A stretch of 64,000 nucleotides of DNA from Aliidiomarina celeris (GCF_003316875.1 NZ_QMIL01000004.1:1-64000), one strand, 5' to 3'; shown: positions 6,369 to 16,481, numbered from the stretch's first letter. Translations and numbers: made by a program. The notes: generated from the sequence alone by a model not told the origin.

Positions 6369-9300
6369 TTACCGCTCAATGGTATAGAACAGGTCGGCAC
6401 CCGAGCCAAGGGTGCCGGTTTGCGTTTCAAAGTTCAAATAATCGGTAAGCCGATAACGTATAAAGAAAGTGCTAACCGGCTCTACAAGCCCCACGCCATA
6501 ACGTACATAAAGCCGGGGCGACAAATGCTTACCAATAAATAGCGATGTACTTTCTAAGGTATCGCCCCCGTCTAACATAATTTCGTCTACTCCAATGCTC
6601 TCGCTAAGGCGCTCGCCGAGAATATTACCGCCTTGCATGCCAAGCGCTAAACTCGCTTGTAACAGCATATTTTGGTCGGAGTCTCGCTCGTCGCCGAAAC
6701 CGCGGCCAAGTACCAAATAGGACAGTATTTCCGCGTCTTGCAGTGTTGGCGTTGAGAATAGGCTCATGGTCGGTTCTTGTAGCGAACCGCCTACCCGCGC
6801 GCCCACGGTAATTTGGTCGGTTTCAAAGCGCCTTGTAACTCGTAAGTCGAGCCCAGGGTTCGAAACCACGCCTCCGGTATACACTAATCGGCCGCGCTCA
6901 ATTGTCATTTCTTGGCCGTAAATAGCGTAGCGACCGCTTTGCACGTCTATATTACCGACGGCGGTGGTTTCTTGCCCTGGTTGTTCGATAATCCGCACAC
7001 GTCCACCGAGGCTACCGTCGAAACCGTAGGCTTGAACCTGTACGTTTTCGCCTAATGAAACCTGAATATCAATGTCATAGGGGTTACTGCTGGCGTTTTG
7101 CCATACCGTTTCTTCACCTCTAACCACAATGGTATCGCGAGAGCTTAACGACACGGACTCGAAATCCGGTGGCGTAATGAGCGCCTGAGGTATTGCCAAA
7201 CTTCCACGCAAACGCATAAGGTTTGGGCCAACACGTAGTTGTAAGTCTGGGCTCATCGTTAAGCTAATTTCTCGGCTTTGCATCGCGGTAAAATTGCTCC
7301 CCGTTACGTTTAAGTCGGCAATATGGGTATTAAGGTTGTAGTTACCATTCAACGCTAAGCTGCCTTGGCCAGAGGTTACACTGCCCGATAGTGTGAAAGG
7401 TTCGCCAGTGTCTGTGGGTGAACGTAAAGCAAAGTTCAAGTCGGTTAAGTTTAACCCCGCACTGGCAACCTCGGCCCCCGCGTTCATAAGCTCAATGCTA
7501 CCGCCAATATTGGGTAAAGACACCGGTCCCGCAAAGCTTAGGTCGCCACGGAGTTCACCACTTACGTTTTGTAACTGCGGTGCAATGAGGCTCACGATGG
7601 CTAAATTTTGGAAATTTAAAGCCGCTTCTCCCATTATTTCACGGTCATTTGCAAACGGGCGTTCAATAGCAAATGCACTTGTGAGGCTTCCGTCGACAGC
7701 GTCGGTGGTGAGTGATACACGAGCGTCTAGTTTTTGCTCATTTCCGGTAAGGCGGAAGAGTTCGCCGGCCGACAGCCAAAGCGATATGTCTTGTTCAGGC
7801 AGGGCTATTCGGGTGTCGGTTAGCTGCACAACCGCTTGATATGAACGCGCTTGGTTTTGCTGACTATATTCAGCGGTAACGCTTAGTGCGCCGTCTAGAT
7901 TGAAACTACTGGGTAGCCAAGGTTGTAATAAGCTAAAGCTTAACTCGTCGATATCGATATGGCCTTGTAAGAACTCTTGCTTCGGTTCCCATTTAAAGCC
8001 GCCACATAAGCGCGCTTCTCGCGAGCTCACACTCACGCAGAACGACTCCACCATTGCTAAGTCTTCGGTGTATCGAATTGCAACAGGCTCTTGCAGTAAC
8101 CAACGGCCTAGCGCCGGTGAGCGCCATTGAAGTTGCTCGAGCACACCCTCCCAAGCGCCATTTTGCCAGCGGCCCGCGAGTTCTAATTGGCTGTCAAAGT
8201 CTTCACCGGTTATGTCTGCTTTCAGTGTATAGCGTTGATTATCAGCGTGGTTAGCCTGAACCTGTCCGCTGAGGGGGGCGGATTGATTTATGCGCAAGCC
8301 ATCAAAAGAAATAGCGCCGGTAGGTAATTGAGCGAAGGACTGATCAGCATGGAGTTCAGCATTAAAATTACTAATTTCCGTGGTTTTCCATTGCACCGCT
8401 TCCCCTTGGCTCTTGAGAGCCACTGTTGGCGCGGCCAGCGTTCCTTCTATGCGCGCCGCGGCTGTTACGGAGCCAGCAATGTCGGCATAAAGTCGGCTAA
8501 GGTTTTTACTTTCGAATGTTGCATCTAGTGCGAGCTGTTCACGGCTAGCGGTGCCCGCGATTTTAATTTCGGTTTCGGCTGCCGAGAGTACTATATTGCG
8601 AAGCGTTAAGGTATTTTCTGTATAGTTGAGCGTACCGCTGGCCTGTATTTGCTCACCCCATACGTTGCCGTTAAGCGTATCAATTGTCACCTTCGCTGCA
8701 GGGGCGTTACCCCACAGGCCTTGGCTGCGAAGTGTAGTATTGAGTGCGCCTTGTAGAGGCTGGGGAAGCGGTAAAATAGCGAGATCTAAATTGCTTAGCG
8801 TTAAACTTAGATCCCATTCGGGGGCTTGTTGCCAAGCGGCGTTACCGCTAATTTCAAGCGCTCCGGACTCGCTGTCTAAAACTAACTTAAGCGAACGCGC
8901 TTGCTCGAAGTCACCATCAAAATTCACCGCTAAGTTAAAGCCTGGATAATCCTTTAGCGTGCCGTCGCCAGTCATTTCTAGCAAAACAAGATTTGGGCGA
9001 ATGTCGGCATAGCCGGAAATGTGCGTTTCAAAGCCATATTCACTCGCCATAATCGCCAACTCAGAAAGTTCTGCGCGTTGCTCCGAAAAGCGCCCCTCAG
9101 CAGAGAGCGTTACTCGGCCGTGCTGGTCTGAAAATGCACTTGCTAAAACATCGCCGGTTGCATAATCGATACCGCCTTGCCCTTCAAACTGAACAACAAA
9201 TTCTTCAACCTGTTCCTGTACTACAGGAAGTTTAATATCAGAAACTTGCGCGGCAACGCGCCATGCCGGGTCGCCAGACAATAGTTGATTTACCGTGCCA

Positions 9301-10016
9301 TTGAAGCGAGATTGAATACCGCCGTTTGTTGTTAACGCGAGTTCGAAAGTCTCCAACAAGGCACCTTCCATGGTTATCTCGAAGTCGGTTTCAGGCAGCG
9401 GGCCCATAGTGGCAGCACCGGTGAGCTCCAGCGTAAGTGGGTAAGCGCTTTGAGGGGTCAGATGGAAACGAGAATCGAAGGCAAACTGCGGATGCACCAC
9501 ACTCAGGTTATGAATGCGTAAGCTGTTGTTTTCATAACGCCCTCGAAGGTTTAGCTCTTGTAGAACGAGCGCAGTATTTAAGTGAACCTGAGTGAAAGAC
9601 ACATGGTCGAATCGGGCGGAAAAATTGAGCACTATATCTGGCAGTACAATCGGCCATTCGAGTGGCGATTCAGGCTCGTCTGGGCCAGCTTCGGCGGTAG
9701 TGAGCAGGACGTTGTCGACCTTAAGCTGGCGAATGTGCAGCTGCTTGCGCAGTAATTGCCAAGGCCGCCAGCGTAAGTCAAGGTGTTCGATTCGGGTGGT
9801 TGTGCCGGTAGCCGACTGGAACGCCACTCCCTGCAACGACACATCGCGAAGCAATACTCCTTCTACGGATTCGATTTGCAACATGGGTTGTGCAAAGTGG
9901 TTCAGCAGGCTCACGCTAACGCGTGTACCCGTGGCCGTACCGAGCAACGCGGTAATCGTGCTAATGAGCAGCAAAACAGCAAAAAGAACATAAAGTGCGA
10001 CACGTTTTATGCTCAT
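6369..10016 (-). CDS. tamB: TamB, inner-membrane component of the translocation and assembly module
   Basis: 1215 residues. A single N-terminal transmembrane anchor (about 7-28) is followed by a very long beta-rich AsmA/TamB-type repeat region and the conserved C-terminal TamB domain (DUF490) with QDAEILSYLVLGRG near residue 1110. With TamA it forms the TAM complex spanning the periplasm. The family is implicated in inserting outer-membrane proteins and moving phospholipid to the outer membrane. The ATG overlaps the tamA stop by 4 bp. It is the last gene of the run that begins upstream of hemC. Confidence 0.94.
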   Translation of the reverse strand: MSIKRVALYVLFAVLLLISTITALLGTATGTRVSVSLLNHFAQPMLQIESVEGVLLRDVSLQGVAFQSATGTTTRIEHLDLRWRPWQLLRKQLHIRQLKVDNVLLTTAEAGPDEPESPLEWPIVLPDIVLNFSARFDHVSFTQVHLNTALVLQELNLRGRYENNSLRIHNLSVVHPQFAFDSRFHLTPQSAYPLTLELTGAATMGPLPETDFEITMEGALLETFELALTTNGGIQSRFNGTVNQLLSGDPAWRVAAQVSDIKLPVVQEQVEEFVVQFEGQGGIDYATGDVLASAFSDQHGRVTLSAEGRFSEQRAELSELAIMASEYGFETHISGYADIRPNLVLLEMTGDGTLKDYPGFNLAVNFDGDFEQARSLKLVLDSESGALEISGNAAWQQAPEWDLSLTLSNLDLAILPLPQPLQGALNTTLRSQGLWGNAPAAKVTIDTLNGNVWGEQIQASGTLNYTENTLTLRNIVLSAAETEIKIAGTASREQLALDATFESKNLSRLYADIAGSVTAAARIEGTLAAPTVALKSQGEAVQWKTTEISNFNAELHADQSFAQLPTGAISFDGLRINQSAPLSGQVQANHADNQRYTLKADITGEDFDSQLELAGRWQNGAWEGVLEQLQWRSPALGRWLLQEPVAIRYTEDLAMVESFCVSVSSREARLCGGFKWEPKQEFLQGHIDIDELSFSLLQPWLPSSFNLDGALSVTAEYSQQNQARSYQAVVQLTDTRIALPEQDISLWLSAGELFRLTGNEQKLDARVSLTTDAVDGSLTSAFAIERPFANDREIMGEAALNFQNLAIVSLIAPQLQNVSGELRGDLSFAGPVSLPNIGGSIELMNAGAEVASAGLNLTDLNFALRSPTDTGEPFTLSGSVTSGQGSLALNGNYNLNTHIADLNVTGSNFTAMQSREISLTMSPDLQLRVGPNLMRLRGSLAIPQALITPPDFESVSLSSRDTIVVRGEETVWQNASSNPYDIDIQVSLGENVQVQAYGFDGSLGGRVRIIEQPGQETTAVGNIDVQSGRYAIYGQEMTIERGRLVYTGGVVSNPGLDLRVTRRFETDQITVGARVGGSLQEPTMSLFSTPTLQDAEILSYLVLGRGFGDERDSDQNMLLQASLALGMQGGNILGERLSESIGVDEIMLDGGDTLESTSLFIGKHLSPRLYVRYGVGLVEPVSTFFIRYRLTDYLNFETQTGTLGSGADLFYTIER

Positions 10017-11758
10017 AAATCGGGCCCTAGGGTTAAATGGAGCCGTAAGGTGTCGCCAGGGTCGCGTAAGCCAGAAGCAAGGTCAAAACGAATAGGCCCC
10101 ACAGGGCTTTGCCAACGAAAGCCAATACCAACACCCATTTGCATGGGGTCGTTAATATTGTTAAACGCGTTTCCTGCGTCGAAAAAAGCAGCCACTCGCC
10201 AGTTGGCTCTAAATTCATAATCTAGCTCAGCACTACCCACTATAAGGTGACGCCCACCCTCAACCTCTCCCAGCGAGTTGCGGGGCGAAATTGACTGATA
10301 GGCATAGCCGCGAATGGTTCGGTCGCCGCCGGTATAGAACCGCAGTGAAGTGGGCACTTGGTCGAAATTGCCGGTAATAGAGGTGCCTAAGTCGAGCCTT
10401 GTCAGCAAACGAACTTTATCGCCCCAAGGCATAACGTGCTTTGCTGCCAGAATGGTTTGTGCAAAATCGGAATCCGACAATAATGCTGCAGCGGCACCGC
10501 GTACAGTAAGCGATAAACGCCAGCCTTCATCTACGTCGAGTCGGTTCTGTGTGTGAATACGCGTCCATTGGGCGCTTGGCAAAAGGTACTGAGTTTTCCG
10601 GATCACACCATCGAGGGTGTCTCGTTCGTCTTGCCAGTCGAGCGACAGCACGCGCTCGGTCCGCGTGAACTGCTTTTGCCAACTCACCCCGAATACGATG
10701 CGTTCATATTCGGTGTTATCGGTATTCTCGTCGGTCCATAAGGTTCGAAGTACATACTGGTCGGTTTGTGGTCGCTGACCGGGAATGGTGTAGTTTGCCC
10801 CCACACTACTGCGCATTTCCGACGCCTGCACCTGCGCAGTAAAACGGTGACCGCGGGTGTTTACCCAGCGCCGGTTCTGCTCAAAACTCAAGCGCGAACC
10901 GGTGTCGGTTCCATAGCCAATACCAAACCGATAATAGGTTCGCTTGTTCGGCTCATAATCAATTTGAATTGGCACTTGTTGTTGGTCGGTGGCTTCAGCC
11001 CATAAAGGCTGCACTTCAATGCGGCTAAAGTAGTCGCTGTCGGAGAGCCCGAGTTGTAAGTCGAGCAAGCGACTGGACTGCATATAATCGCCTTCCGAAA
11101 AGCCGATGAAACGGCGCACCACGTCGGCGTCTAAATGGCCCTCCGAAATAGCCACCTCACCGAAGCGATAACGCGGCCCCGTGTTTAATGTAAGGAAAAC
11201 ATCGGCTGCATAGTCGTCCATGTCTATCCGTAGCTGTTGCTCAGTAAAACGCGCTTCGTAATAACCCCGATCAGAAGCAAGCCGGCGTAGGCGTGATTTC
11301 GCTGATTCGTAGTCGCTATGCTCCAAACGCGCACCGGAGCGCACGTTTAGCGAAGAAATTAAAGTTTGAAACGCGTTATCGCCTTGGCCTTCACCCTGAA
11401 CGGCAATCGATACCTGACGGTAGGAAATGGGTTCGCCAAGGGTTATCTTGTAATTGGCATACCAATCGCCGTTTCGTTGCTCTAACGAACGCTCGAGTTC
11501 ATAGCGGTAATACCCATAGGGTGAAAGGGCGCGGCGAAAGTCGCGGGGCGCTTGATTATGCAAATAACGTACGCGGGCATCACCTGGGGCGAGTTGTTGG
11601 TGGTAGGCTTGAATGCTGAGCAGGTTCACCACGTTAGTGAGCACGCGCCCATTTAAGCCCTCAATAGTAACGTAAACCCGCGCAGTGTCCTCTTCGGCCT
11701 GAACTACGTTTGTGCATAACAGCAAAAACAAAATAATGGCGGGCAAAACACGTTGCAA
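10013..11758 (-). CDS. tamA: TamA, outer-membrane Omp85-family component of the TAM complex
   Basis: 581 residues, the usual length. A signal peptide (to VVQA, about residue 21) is followed by three POTRA domains (about 24-260) and a 16-strand Omp85 barrel. The barrel carries GGDRTIRGY (the substrate-lid RGY motif) and ends in a terminal beta strand. It partners TamB in outer-membrane assembly. The start is a TTG supported by AGGAG at 11764-11768; no in-frame ATG keeps the signal peptide. It lies 16 bp after hemY, so transcription from the hem genes very likely continues into tamAB. Confidence 0.94.
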   Translation of the reverse strand: MQRVLPAIILFLLLCTNVVQAEEDTARVYVTIEGLNGRVLTNVVNLLSIQAYHQQLAPGDARVRYLHNQAPRDFRRALSPYGYYRYELERSLEQRNGDWYANYKITLGEPISYRQVSIAVQGEGQGDNAFQTLISSLNVRSGARLEHSDYESAKSRLRRLASDRGYYEARFTEQQLRIDMDDYAADVFLTLNTGPRYRFGEVAISEGHLDADVVRRFIGFSEGDYMQSSRLLDLQLGLSDSDYFSRIEVQPLWAEATDQQQVPIQIDYEPNKRTYYRFGIGYGTDTGSRLSFEQNRRWVNTRGHRFTAQVQASEMRSSVGANYTIPGQRPQTDQYVLRTLWTDENTDNTEYERIVFGVSWQKQFTRTERVLSLDWQDERDTLDGVIRKTQYLLPSAQWTRIHTQNRLDVDEGWRLSLTVRGAAAALLSDSDFAQTILAAKHVMPWGDKVRLLTRLDLGTSITGNFDQVPTSLRFYTGGDRTIRGYAYQSISPRNSLGEVEGGRHLIVGSAELDYEFRANWRVAAFFDAGNAFNNINDPMQMGVGIGFRWQSPVGPIRFDLASGLRDPGDTLRLHLTLGPDL

Positions 11759-11774
11759 TTCACACTCCTAGTTT

Positions 11775-12932
11775 TCAGCGCACACCGCTGGCCTTCCGAA
11801 ACGCCTGCAATGCCGCCTCCGGCTTTCCTGTGGCGAGTAAGGTTTCGCCAAGAAGCCGATAACCATACTGGTCGCTACGAACGGCTAAGGCTTGATTCAA
11901 CGCACGCTCAGCAAGTTCGAAATTACGCTCAACAAAACGAGTAGCGGCGTAAAGCAAAAGAGCGTCGGCATTGTTGGGGTGTTCTTTTACATAGCCGCCA
12001 ATCCAAGTATGTAGAGTTTCGTCGCTAGCCCAAAGTTCAGGGCTTAGGGCAATAATTTCGTGTAAATTCAATACGCCGCGTTTGAGCCCTTTCGCCGTTA
12101 CTTTGGCAGCAACAGCATGATGCCCTTTCGCCACGAGCACTTCGATATAAGCAATACGCACGGCCGGCTCGTTGCGTTCATTGCGGGCCAACGACCGCCA
12201 AGCTTGCTCGAGCGCCTGTGCGTTGCTGGCAGTTCGAAAATAGGCTTGAAAGCAGAGCCGTTTAATTTTGTGTAAGCGTGTTGCACTGAGTGCGCTTTGC
12301 CGCTCTATGCTGGGTAATAAGTCGCGCAGTGTGTTCCAGTGGCCAAAGCGTGCCAGCTGCTCAGCAATAGCGCGCCATTGCGCCGCAGTGAGCTTTTTAC
12401 GCTTGCTTAAACCCTGCGCCAAGGTAAGGGCTTCATTGGCGTCTTGCGTGTTAATGAGTTGCAGTAACTCTAAGGCGTCGTCTTCAAACCCTGCTAATCG
12501 AGCATCGGTGAGTAGTTTGCGTTGTTGCTCGCGTTCACCAATTTCGCCGTAGGCAGCTGCAGCGAGTGCATACGCAAGTTGCGGGTCGGGGTGGTGCGAG
12601 CGGCTGTTGTCGGCGAGTTTCGCGCAGTGTTCATAATCGCGTTGTAACCAAGCATTGAACGCTTGCCGTAACTGCACCACAGCGCGGTGTTCACGTTTTG
12701 CGTGGAGCCATTTTCGGGTTCCTAAGCGGCCACCAACAATGGCGCGAAAGGCTTTGGTAAATAATGCAATAAAACCAAGGGCGGCTAACAACAAAACGAT
12801 GAAAACGACCAGGCTGGTTTCTAGGGTATAACCCCATGCCTGAATCATGATATAGCCAGTGTTGCCACTCCAAATAGGCGCAACAATAATGCCAAGAATT
12901 AGAGCGAGAATGAAAAGCGCTGCTTTAATCAC
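11775..12932 (-). CDS. hemY: HemY, inner-membrane TPR protein of the hem operon
   Basis: 385 residues with two N-terminal transmembrane segments (about 1-22 and 38-62) and then tetratricopeptide-like helices to the C-terminus. This is the proteobacterial HemY, not the Bacillus protoporphyrinogen oxidase of the same name. It is encoded with hemC/hemD/hemX in most gammaproteobacteria and is thought to organise haem enzymes at the membrane. The start is a GTG overlapping the stop of the preceding hemD/X gene (GTGA), indicating translational coupling. Confidence 0.92.
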   Translation of the reverse strand: MIKAALFILALILGIIVAPIWSGNTGYIMIQAWGYTLETSLVVFIVLLLAALGFIALFTKAFRAIVGGRLGTRKWLHAKREHRAVVQLRQAFNAWLQRDYEHCAKLADNSRSHHPDPQLAYALAAAAYGEIGEREQQRKLLTDARLAGFEDDALELLQLINTQDANEALTLAQGLSKRKKLTAAQWRAIAEQLARFGHWNTLRDLLPSIERQSALSATRLHKIKRLCFQAYFRTASNAQALEQAWRSLARNERNEPAVRIAYIEVLVAKGHHAVAAKVTAKGLKRGVLNLHEIIALSPELWASDETLHTWIGGYVKEHPNNADALLLYAATRFVERNFELAERALNQALAVRSDQYGYRLLGETLLATGKPEAALQAFRKASGVR

Positions 12933-14839
12933 GGGCGAGGTTCCTCCACCGCTGCAGGCTCACTTTCAAGATCGCGTAGCCGTTCTCTTAACATGGCGCG
13001 CGACAACAACTGTGTTGGAAATTCAGGGGCAATGTCTAATTCTTTCAACGCGTTTAACGACGCCATAAATTGGCGGGTTTCATTGGCTTCTGTGTTGAAG
13101 TAGTGCGTAATCAAATACTCAATTTCAAATAAACTGGTACTAAATATTTCTTGTTGCCGACGCATAAGAGCCTGCTGAGCGAGTTGCAACTGTAACTCTA
13201 ACCGGCTGTTCACCACCAAACGTTGTTCAGCATTCAATTGCAGCGGAATATCGGTGTTGCGTTGAATGCGAATCATGTCTTTGCTGAAGGCTTGCCACGC
13301 ATCCGCTAGGTTGCTGCGCCAGTCTACATTCTCGCGTGCAGACGTTGCTTCGTCTGTGGTTGTGCTGTCGCTAGTCGTGCGCTCGGGTTGCGCTAAGGGT
13401 AAATTGGGTACCCCACGCTGTAATTCATTTAAAAGTACGGTTACGCCGGAGTAGTCAACTGTAGGTACTTCTTCGATCATGCGAATATCGCGTTCGAGCT
13501 GGTCGACAATACTTTGCTGGCTGCCGTCGTCGGCCAATATGGTGCGAGCAGTGGTCAACAAAATTAATGCCACGCGCGGGTCACCGTCTACATTCAACCT
13601 TTGTATAGCTACATTTACTCGGTCGTAGGCTTCTTGCAGCAACCAAGCTTCGCTGTTATTGGTTTCTACGCGGCTAACACGTTGGCTAAGTCGTGCAATA
13701 TCGCGCTCGTATTGGCTTAAGCGTTCGCGCATAAGCTGCTGCTGACGCTCTTGTTGTTCGGCAAGGTTCTGGGTTGCGTTTTGCTGGCGCTCATTACTCG
13801 CCTCTAGCTCTCGTTGCATCTGTGCTTGCATGCGGTTGGCTAAGCGCTCTTCAAATGCGGCGTCGCGCCGTTGTGCTTCTGTTAACCGGTTACGCAGTGC
13901 GTCGAACTCCTGCTCCGCATGGCTTTGGAATTGTTGGTTTTGTTGCCATAAAAACCACCCCCCAGCGGCGAGCGTGAGCACGCATAAGAGGAGAATAAAG
14001 AGAAGAAACCGAGACCAAAATCGACTCTCTTTTTTTGCTTTGGGTTGTTCGGGTGCGTTTTTAGCTTCAGTCATGGCTTTGTCTTCTTTTATTCGAGTTA
14101 AGGCGGTGCGTATATCGGCGGGCATAGCACTATGTGCAAGGTGAATTCTTTCGGCTGGCACATTAAATTCGGTTAAAACTTCAGCCACTCGCTCGCTCGG
14201 AACACACCAATGGCATGTGCGTGCCCAAGTGCTGGCTTCTTCTTGTGCGCGTAATTGTTGGCAAAAAAGTTCGGCTTGCTCTTTGCTGGTTACTACAATT
14301 TTATTCACGCTGGTAAGCCAGTTTGGCAACGACTGGTTTAAATTCGTTTCGGTTGGCACGCGCGTATACACCTCAGCAACCGTCACTTTAGCGCCGCGGT
14401 CGCTCAGTGTATTGCGAAGCAGCGACCGGCCGTTTTCACCCGTAATAATCAGCCAGTGCTGACCTTCTACATGCTGCAACTCTGCCAGCTTAAGCAAAGT
14501 CTCGCTGTTATGGGCTTGGGTCGGCCAAGTTACTGGGGCTTGGCTAGCGCGGCGCAGCGGCTCGGCAGTACCCGGGCCTACAGTAAAGTAACCCAGGTTA
14601 GGTTTCGGCCAGGGGGGGTTGCTGCGAACGCGTTCAAAAAAGCGCACGGCATTGGGGCTCACCACCACAATCCCATGCCACGGCTGTGTACACCACTGAG
14701 CAGCAACGTTAGGCTCGACGGTAAGGGCGCGAATATCAACCATGCTGTGCGTATAAACCGAAAATCCACGCTCGCGCAGCAGTAGTTCAAGCGGGTCTGA
14801 TTTTTGCTCTGCACGAATGAGTAATACGCCCTTCGCCAC
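12929..14839 (-). CDS. hemDX: Fused uroporphyrinogen-III synthase and HemX (HemD-HemX)
   Basis: 636 residues in one uninterrupted frame. Residues 1-250 are HemD (uroporphyrinogen-III synthase), which closes and inverts ring D of hydroxymethylbilane, with VSPNAV, TVGPGTA and ITGENGRSLL typical of the family. Residues 256-636 are HemX: a Lys-rich start, one transmembrane segment (about 275-296) and a long Gln/Glu-rich coiled coil in the periplasm. In E. coli these are two adjacent genes. Here no stop separates them. M256 (ATG at 14074-14072) sits where HemX would start, with AGAAGA upstream, so a separate HemX product is possible. The gene starts 2 bp after hemC. Confidence 0.88.
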   Translation of the reverse strand: MAKGVLLIRAEQKSDPLELLLRERGFSVYTHSMVDIRALTVEPNVAAQWCTQPWHGIVVVSPNAVRFFERVRSNPPWPKPNLGYFTVGPGTAEPLRRASQAPVTWPTQAHNSETLLKLAELQHVEGQHWLIITGENGRSLLRNTLSDRGAKVTVAEVYTRVPTETNLNQSLPNWLTSVNKIVVTSKEQAELFCQQLRAQEEASTWARTCHWCVPSERVAEVLTEFNVPAERIHLAHSAMPADIRTALTRIKEDKAMTEAKNAPEQPKAKKESRFWSRFLLFILLLCVLTLAAGGWFLWQQNQQFQSHAEQEFDALRNRLTEAQRRDAAFEERLANRMQAQMQRELEASNERQQNATQNLAEQQERQQQLMRERLSQYERDIARLSQRVSRVETNNSEAWLLQEAYDRVNVAIQRLNVDGDPRVALILLTTARTILADDGSQQSIVDQLERDIRMIEEVPTVDYSGVTVLLNELQRGVPNLPLAQPERTTSDSTTTDEATSARENVDWRSNLADAWQAFSKDMIRIQRNTDIPLQLNAEQRLVVNSRLELQLQLAQQALMRRQQEIFSTSLFEIEYLITHYFNTEANETRQFMASLNALKELDIAPEFPTQLLSRAMLRERLRDLESEPAAVEEPRP

Positions 14840-14841
14840 CG

Positions 14842-15780
14842 TTATTCTCCTTGCTCGTATACGGCGCGTAGAATATCACCTGCGCCTTGTGCAATAAGCT
14901 GCTCGGCAACGTCGCGACCAATACGATCGGCTTCATGGCGAGAGCCCTTTTGTTCCGCCTGAATAATTTGCGTGCCATTTGGGTCGCCTACTAAGCCGCG
15001 TAGCCACAGCGTGTCGCCCTCTAGTTCGGCATAAGCGCCTATCGGCACTTGGCAGCCGCCTTGTAAGGTGCGGTTCATCGCTCGCTCCGCCAACACACAA
15101 TCGGCGGTGCTGGCGTGCGCGAGAGGTGCTAGTAATTGTTTTACGCGATCGTCGTCGCTGCGGCATTCAATACCAAGAGCTCCCTGGCCATTTGCGGGGA
15201 GCGACTGCTCTACCGGAAGAAACTGCGTAATACGCGGTTCGAGCTCAAGCCGGATGAGGCCTGAAGCAGCCAAAATAATAGCGTCGAACTCACCGTCGTC
15301 GAGTTTACGCAAGCGGGTTTGCACATTACCGCGCAGATCTTTAATCACTAAATGAGGAAACTGGGCAGCCACTTGGCAGCGCCGACGTAAGCTACAGGTG
15401 CCCACAACTGCGCCTGCCGGCAACGAGGCTAAATCGGGATAGTGGTTCGACACAAATGCGTCGCGCGGGTCTTCGCGCTCGCAAATAACCGCAAGCTCTA
15501 ACCCTTCTGGAAATTCTACCGGCACATCTTTCATGGAATGCACCGCAATGTCTGCTCGGCCCTCGAGCATGGCCACTTCAAGTTCTTTTACAAACAAGCC
15601 TTTACCGCCTATTTTGGCCAGCGGTGTGTCTAAAATAACGTCGCCGCGAGTGCTCATAGGCAGCAGGATAACATTCAGGCCTTCATGCAAGGCCTCTAGC
15701 CGGGCTTTAATGTGCTCGGCCTGCCACAAAGCAAGTAAGCTTTTACGGGTTGCAATGGTGAGTGTTTGTTGAGTAGTCAT
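14842..15780 (-). CDS. hemC: Porphobilinogen deaminase (hydroxymethylbilane synthase)
   Basis: 312 residues, full length. It condenses four porphobilinogen units into hydroxymethylbilane. The dipyrromethane cofactor cysteine is C243 (in [10 protein letters not shown]). Substrate-binding contexts [10 protein letters not shown] (11-20), HSMKDVP (81-87), CSLRRR (129-134) and DLRGNV (148-153) are intact. Its ATG overlaps the stop of the upstream DUF2914 gene (ATGA). hemD/X follows directly, so sequential haem-pathway enzymes are made from one mRNA. Confidence 0.97.
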   Translation of the reverse strand: MTTQQTLTIATRKSLLALWQAEHIKARLEALHEGLNVILLPMSTRGDVILDTPLAKIGGKGLFVKELEVAMLEGRADIAVHSMKDVPVEFPEGLELAVICEREDPRDAFVSNHYPDLASLPAGAVVGTCSLRRRCQVAAQFPHLVIKDLRGNVQTRLRKLDDGEFDAIILAASGLIRLELEPRITQFLPVEQSLPANGQGALGIECRSDDDRVKQLLAPLAHASTADCVLAERAMNRTLQGGCQVPIGAYAELEGDTLWLRGLVGDPNGTQIIQAEQKGSRHEADRIGRDVAEQLIAQGAGDILRAVYEQGE

Positions 15781-16241
15781 GATGCTCCAATTACGGTGAA
15801 ATTATATTCAAGCAGTAACTCCTGCTCGCCGCCAACCACCAATACACGCCATTGGCCAATCATTTGTGGCGAAATATGTTTCGAAGAAAAGGTACGCCAG
15901 TTTTCGCTGCCAACGGGTAAGCTTACTTCCGCTTCTAAGTTGTCTTCGTAAAACCATAAATGGGTAATGCTTTGGCCGGGTAAGTTGGTTACTTGCGTGA
16001 ACAGCAGCAGTTGCTGGTCCGCTTTGCCGCTATGCACATAGGTATGACCGAGTTCACGGGTTGGTTCGCGATCACGAATATTGTCGGTTAGCGCAAACCG
16101 TGCAATGTGGTTTTCGTTCCATGAACCAACCTCGGAGCCCTCAAGTGCTGGCGTTTGAGCGAGAGGAGCTTGCAACGGAGCCAAGAACAGCAGGCTAGCG
16201 CACAGAACAGTAAACCAACTTCGCATATGTTGACCTTTCAT
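15777..16241 (-). CDS. DUF2914 family exported protein, first gene of the hem run
   Basis: 154 residues from the ATG at 16241, chosen because AGGAG lies 6 bases upstream. Upstream and downstream in-frame ATGs lack a comparable site. It carries a signal peptide (to about LAQ, residue 29) and then a beta-rich DUF2914 domain with [21 protein letters not shown] and [10 protein letters not shown]. Function unknown. Some DUF2914 proteins are envelope-associated. It overlaps hemC by 4 bp, so its translation is coupled to haem synthesis. No haem-binding motif such as CxxCH is present. Confidence 0.85.
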   Translation of the reverse strand: MKGQHMRSWFTVLCASLLFLAPLQAPLAQTPALEGSEVGSWNENHIARFALTDNIRDREPTRELGHTYVHSGKADQQLLLFTQVTNLPGQSITHLWFYEDNLEAEVSLPVGSENWRTFSSKHISPQMIGQWRVLVVGGEQELLLEYNFTVIGAS

Positions 16242-16289
16242 CCTTAACTCCTTACACGCCAACGGGTGACAAATAGCGTGCTGAATGCG

Positions 16290-16295
16290 ATTATA
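16290..16295 (-). promoter_or_regulatory. -10 element upstream of the DUF2914-hem-tam run
   Basis: On the minus strand a perfect TATAAT lies 49-54 bases before the DUF2914 ATG. A -35 is weak (TTACAC at 18-bp spacing). It is the only clear promoter element found ahead of this six-gene unit. Confidence 0.5.
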
Positions 16296-16327
16296 AAGCC
16301 TATCTAAAGCCTAGTGTAACGTGACTT

Positions 16328-16471
16328 ATGAAAAAACGCACGAGCCGAACAGCGCTCCTACTTACCGCACTTTTTTTTCTAGCGGCTTGCGGCCAGAAAG
16401 GGCCGCTGTATTTGCCAGAGCCCGCACCCACGAATGAACAGCCGGCCAACAACAACGCCGCAAATGAATGA
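16328..16471 (+). CDS. lptM: LptM (YifL) small outer-membrane lipoprotein
   Basis: 47 residues. A Lys/Arg start and hydrophobic core lead to the lipobox LAAC (C21), followed by GQKGPLYLP, the signature of the YifL/LptM family. In E. coli LptM binds LptD and helps its disulfide maturation in LPS export. It stands immediately before lysA/dapF, as yifL does before dapF in enterics. It is divergent from the DUF2914-hem run, with 86 bp between the two starts. The Asn/Ala/Pro-rich C-terminus is short and presumably disordered. Confidence 0.92.
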   Translation: MKKRTSRTALLLTALFFLAACGQKGPLYLPEPAPTNEQPANNNAANE

Positions 16472-16481
16472 AGTGAGGCGC

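Noticed and set aside
7393-7839. Plus-strand open frame of 148 codons within tamB
   Set aside because: Lies entirely antisense to a clearly conserved gene and encodes no recognisable protein; a shadow frame.
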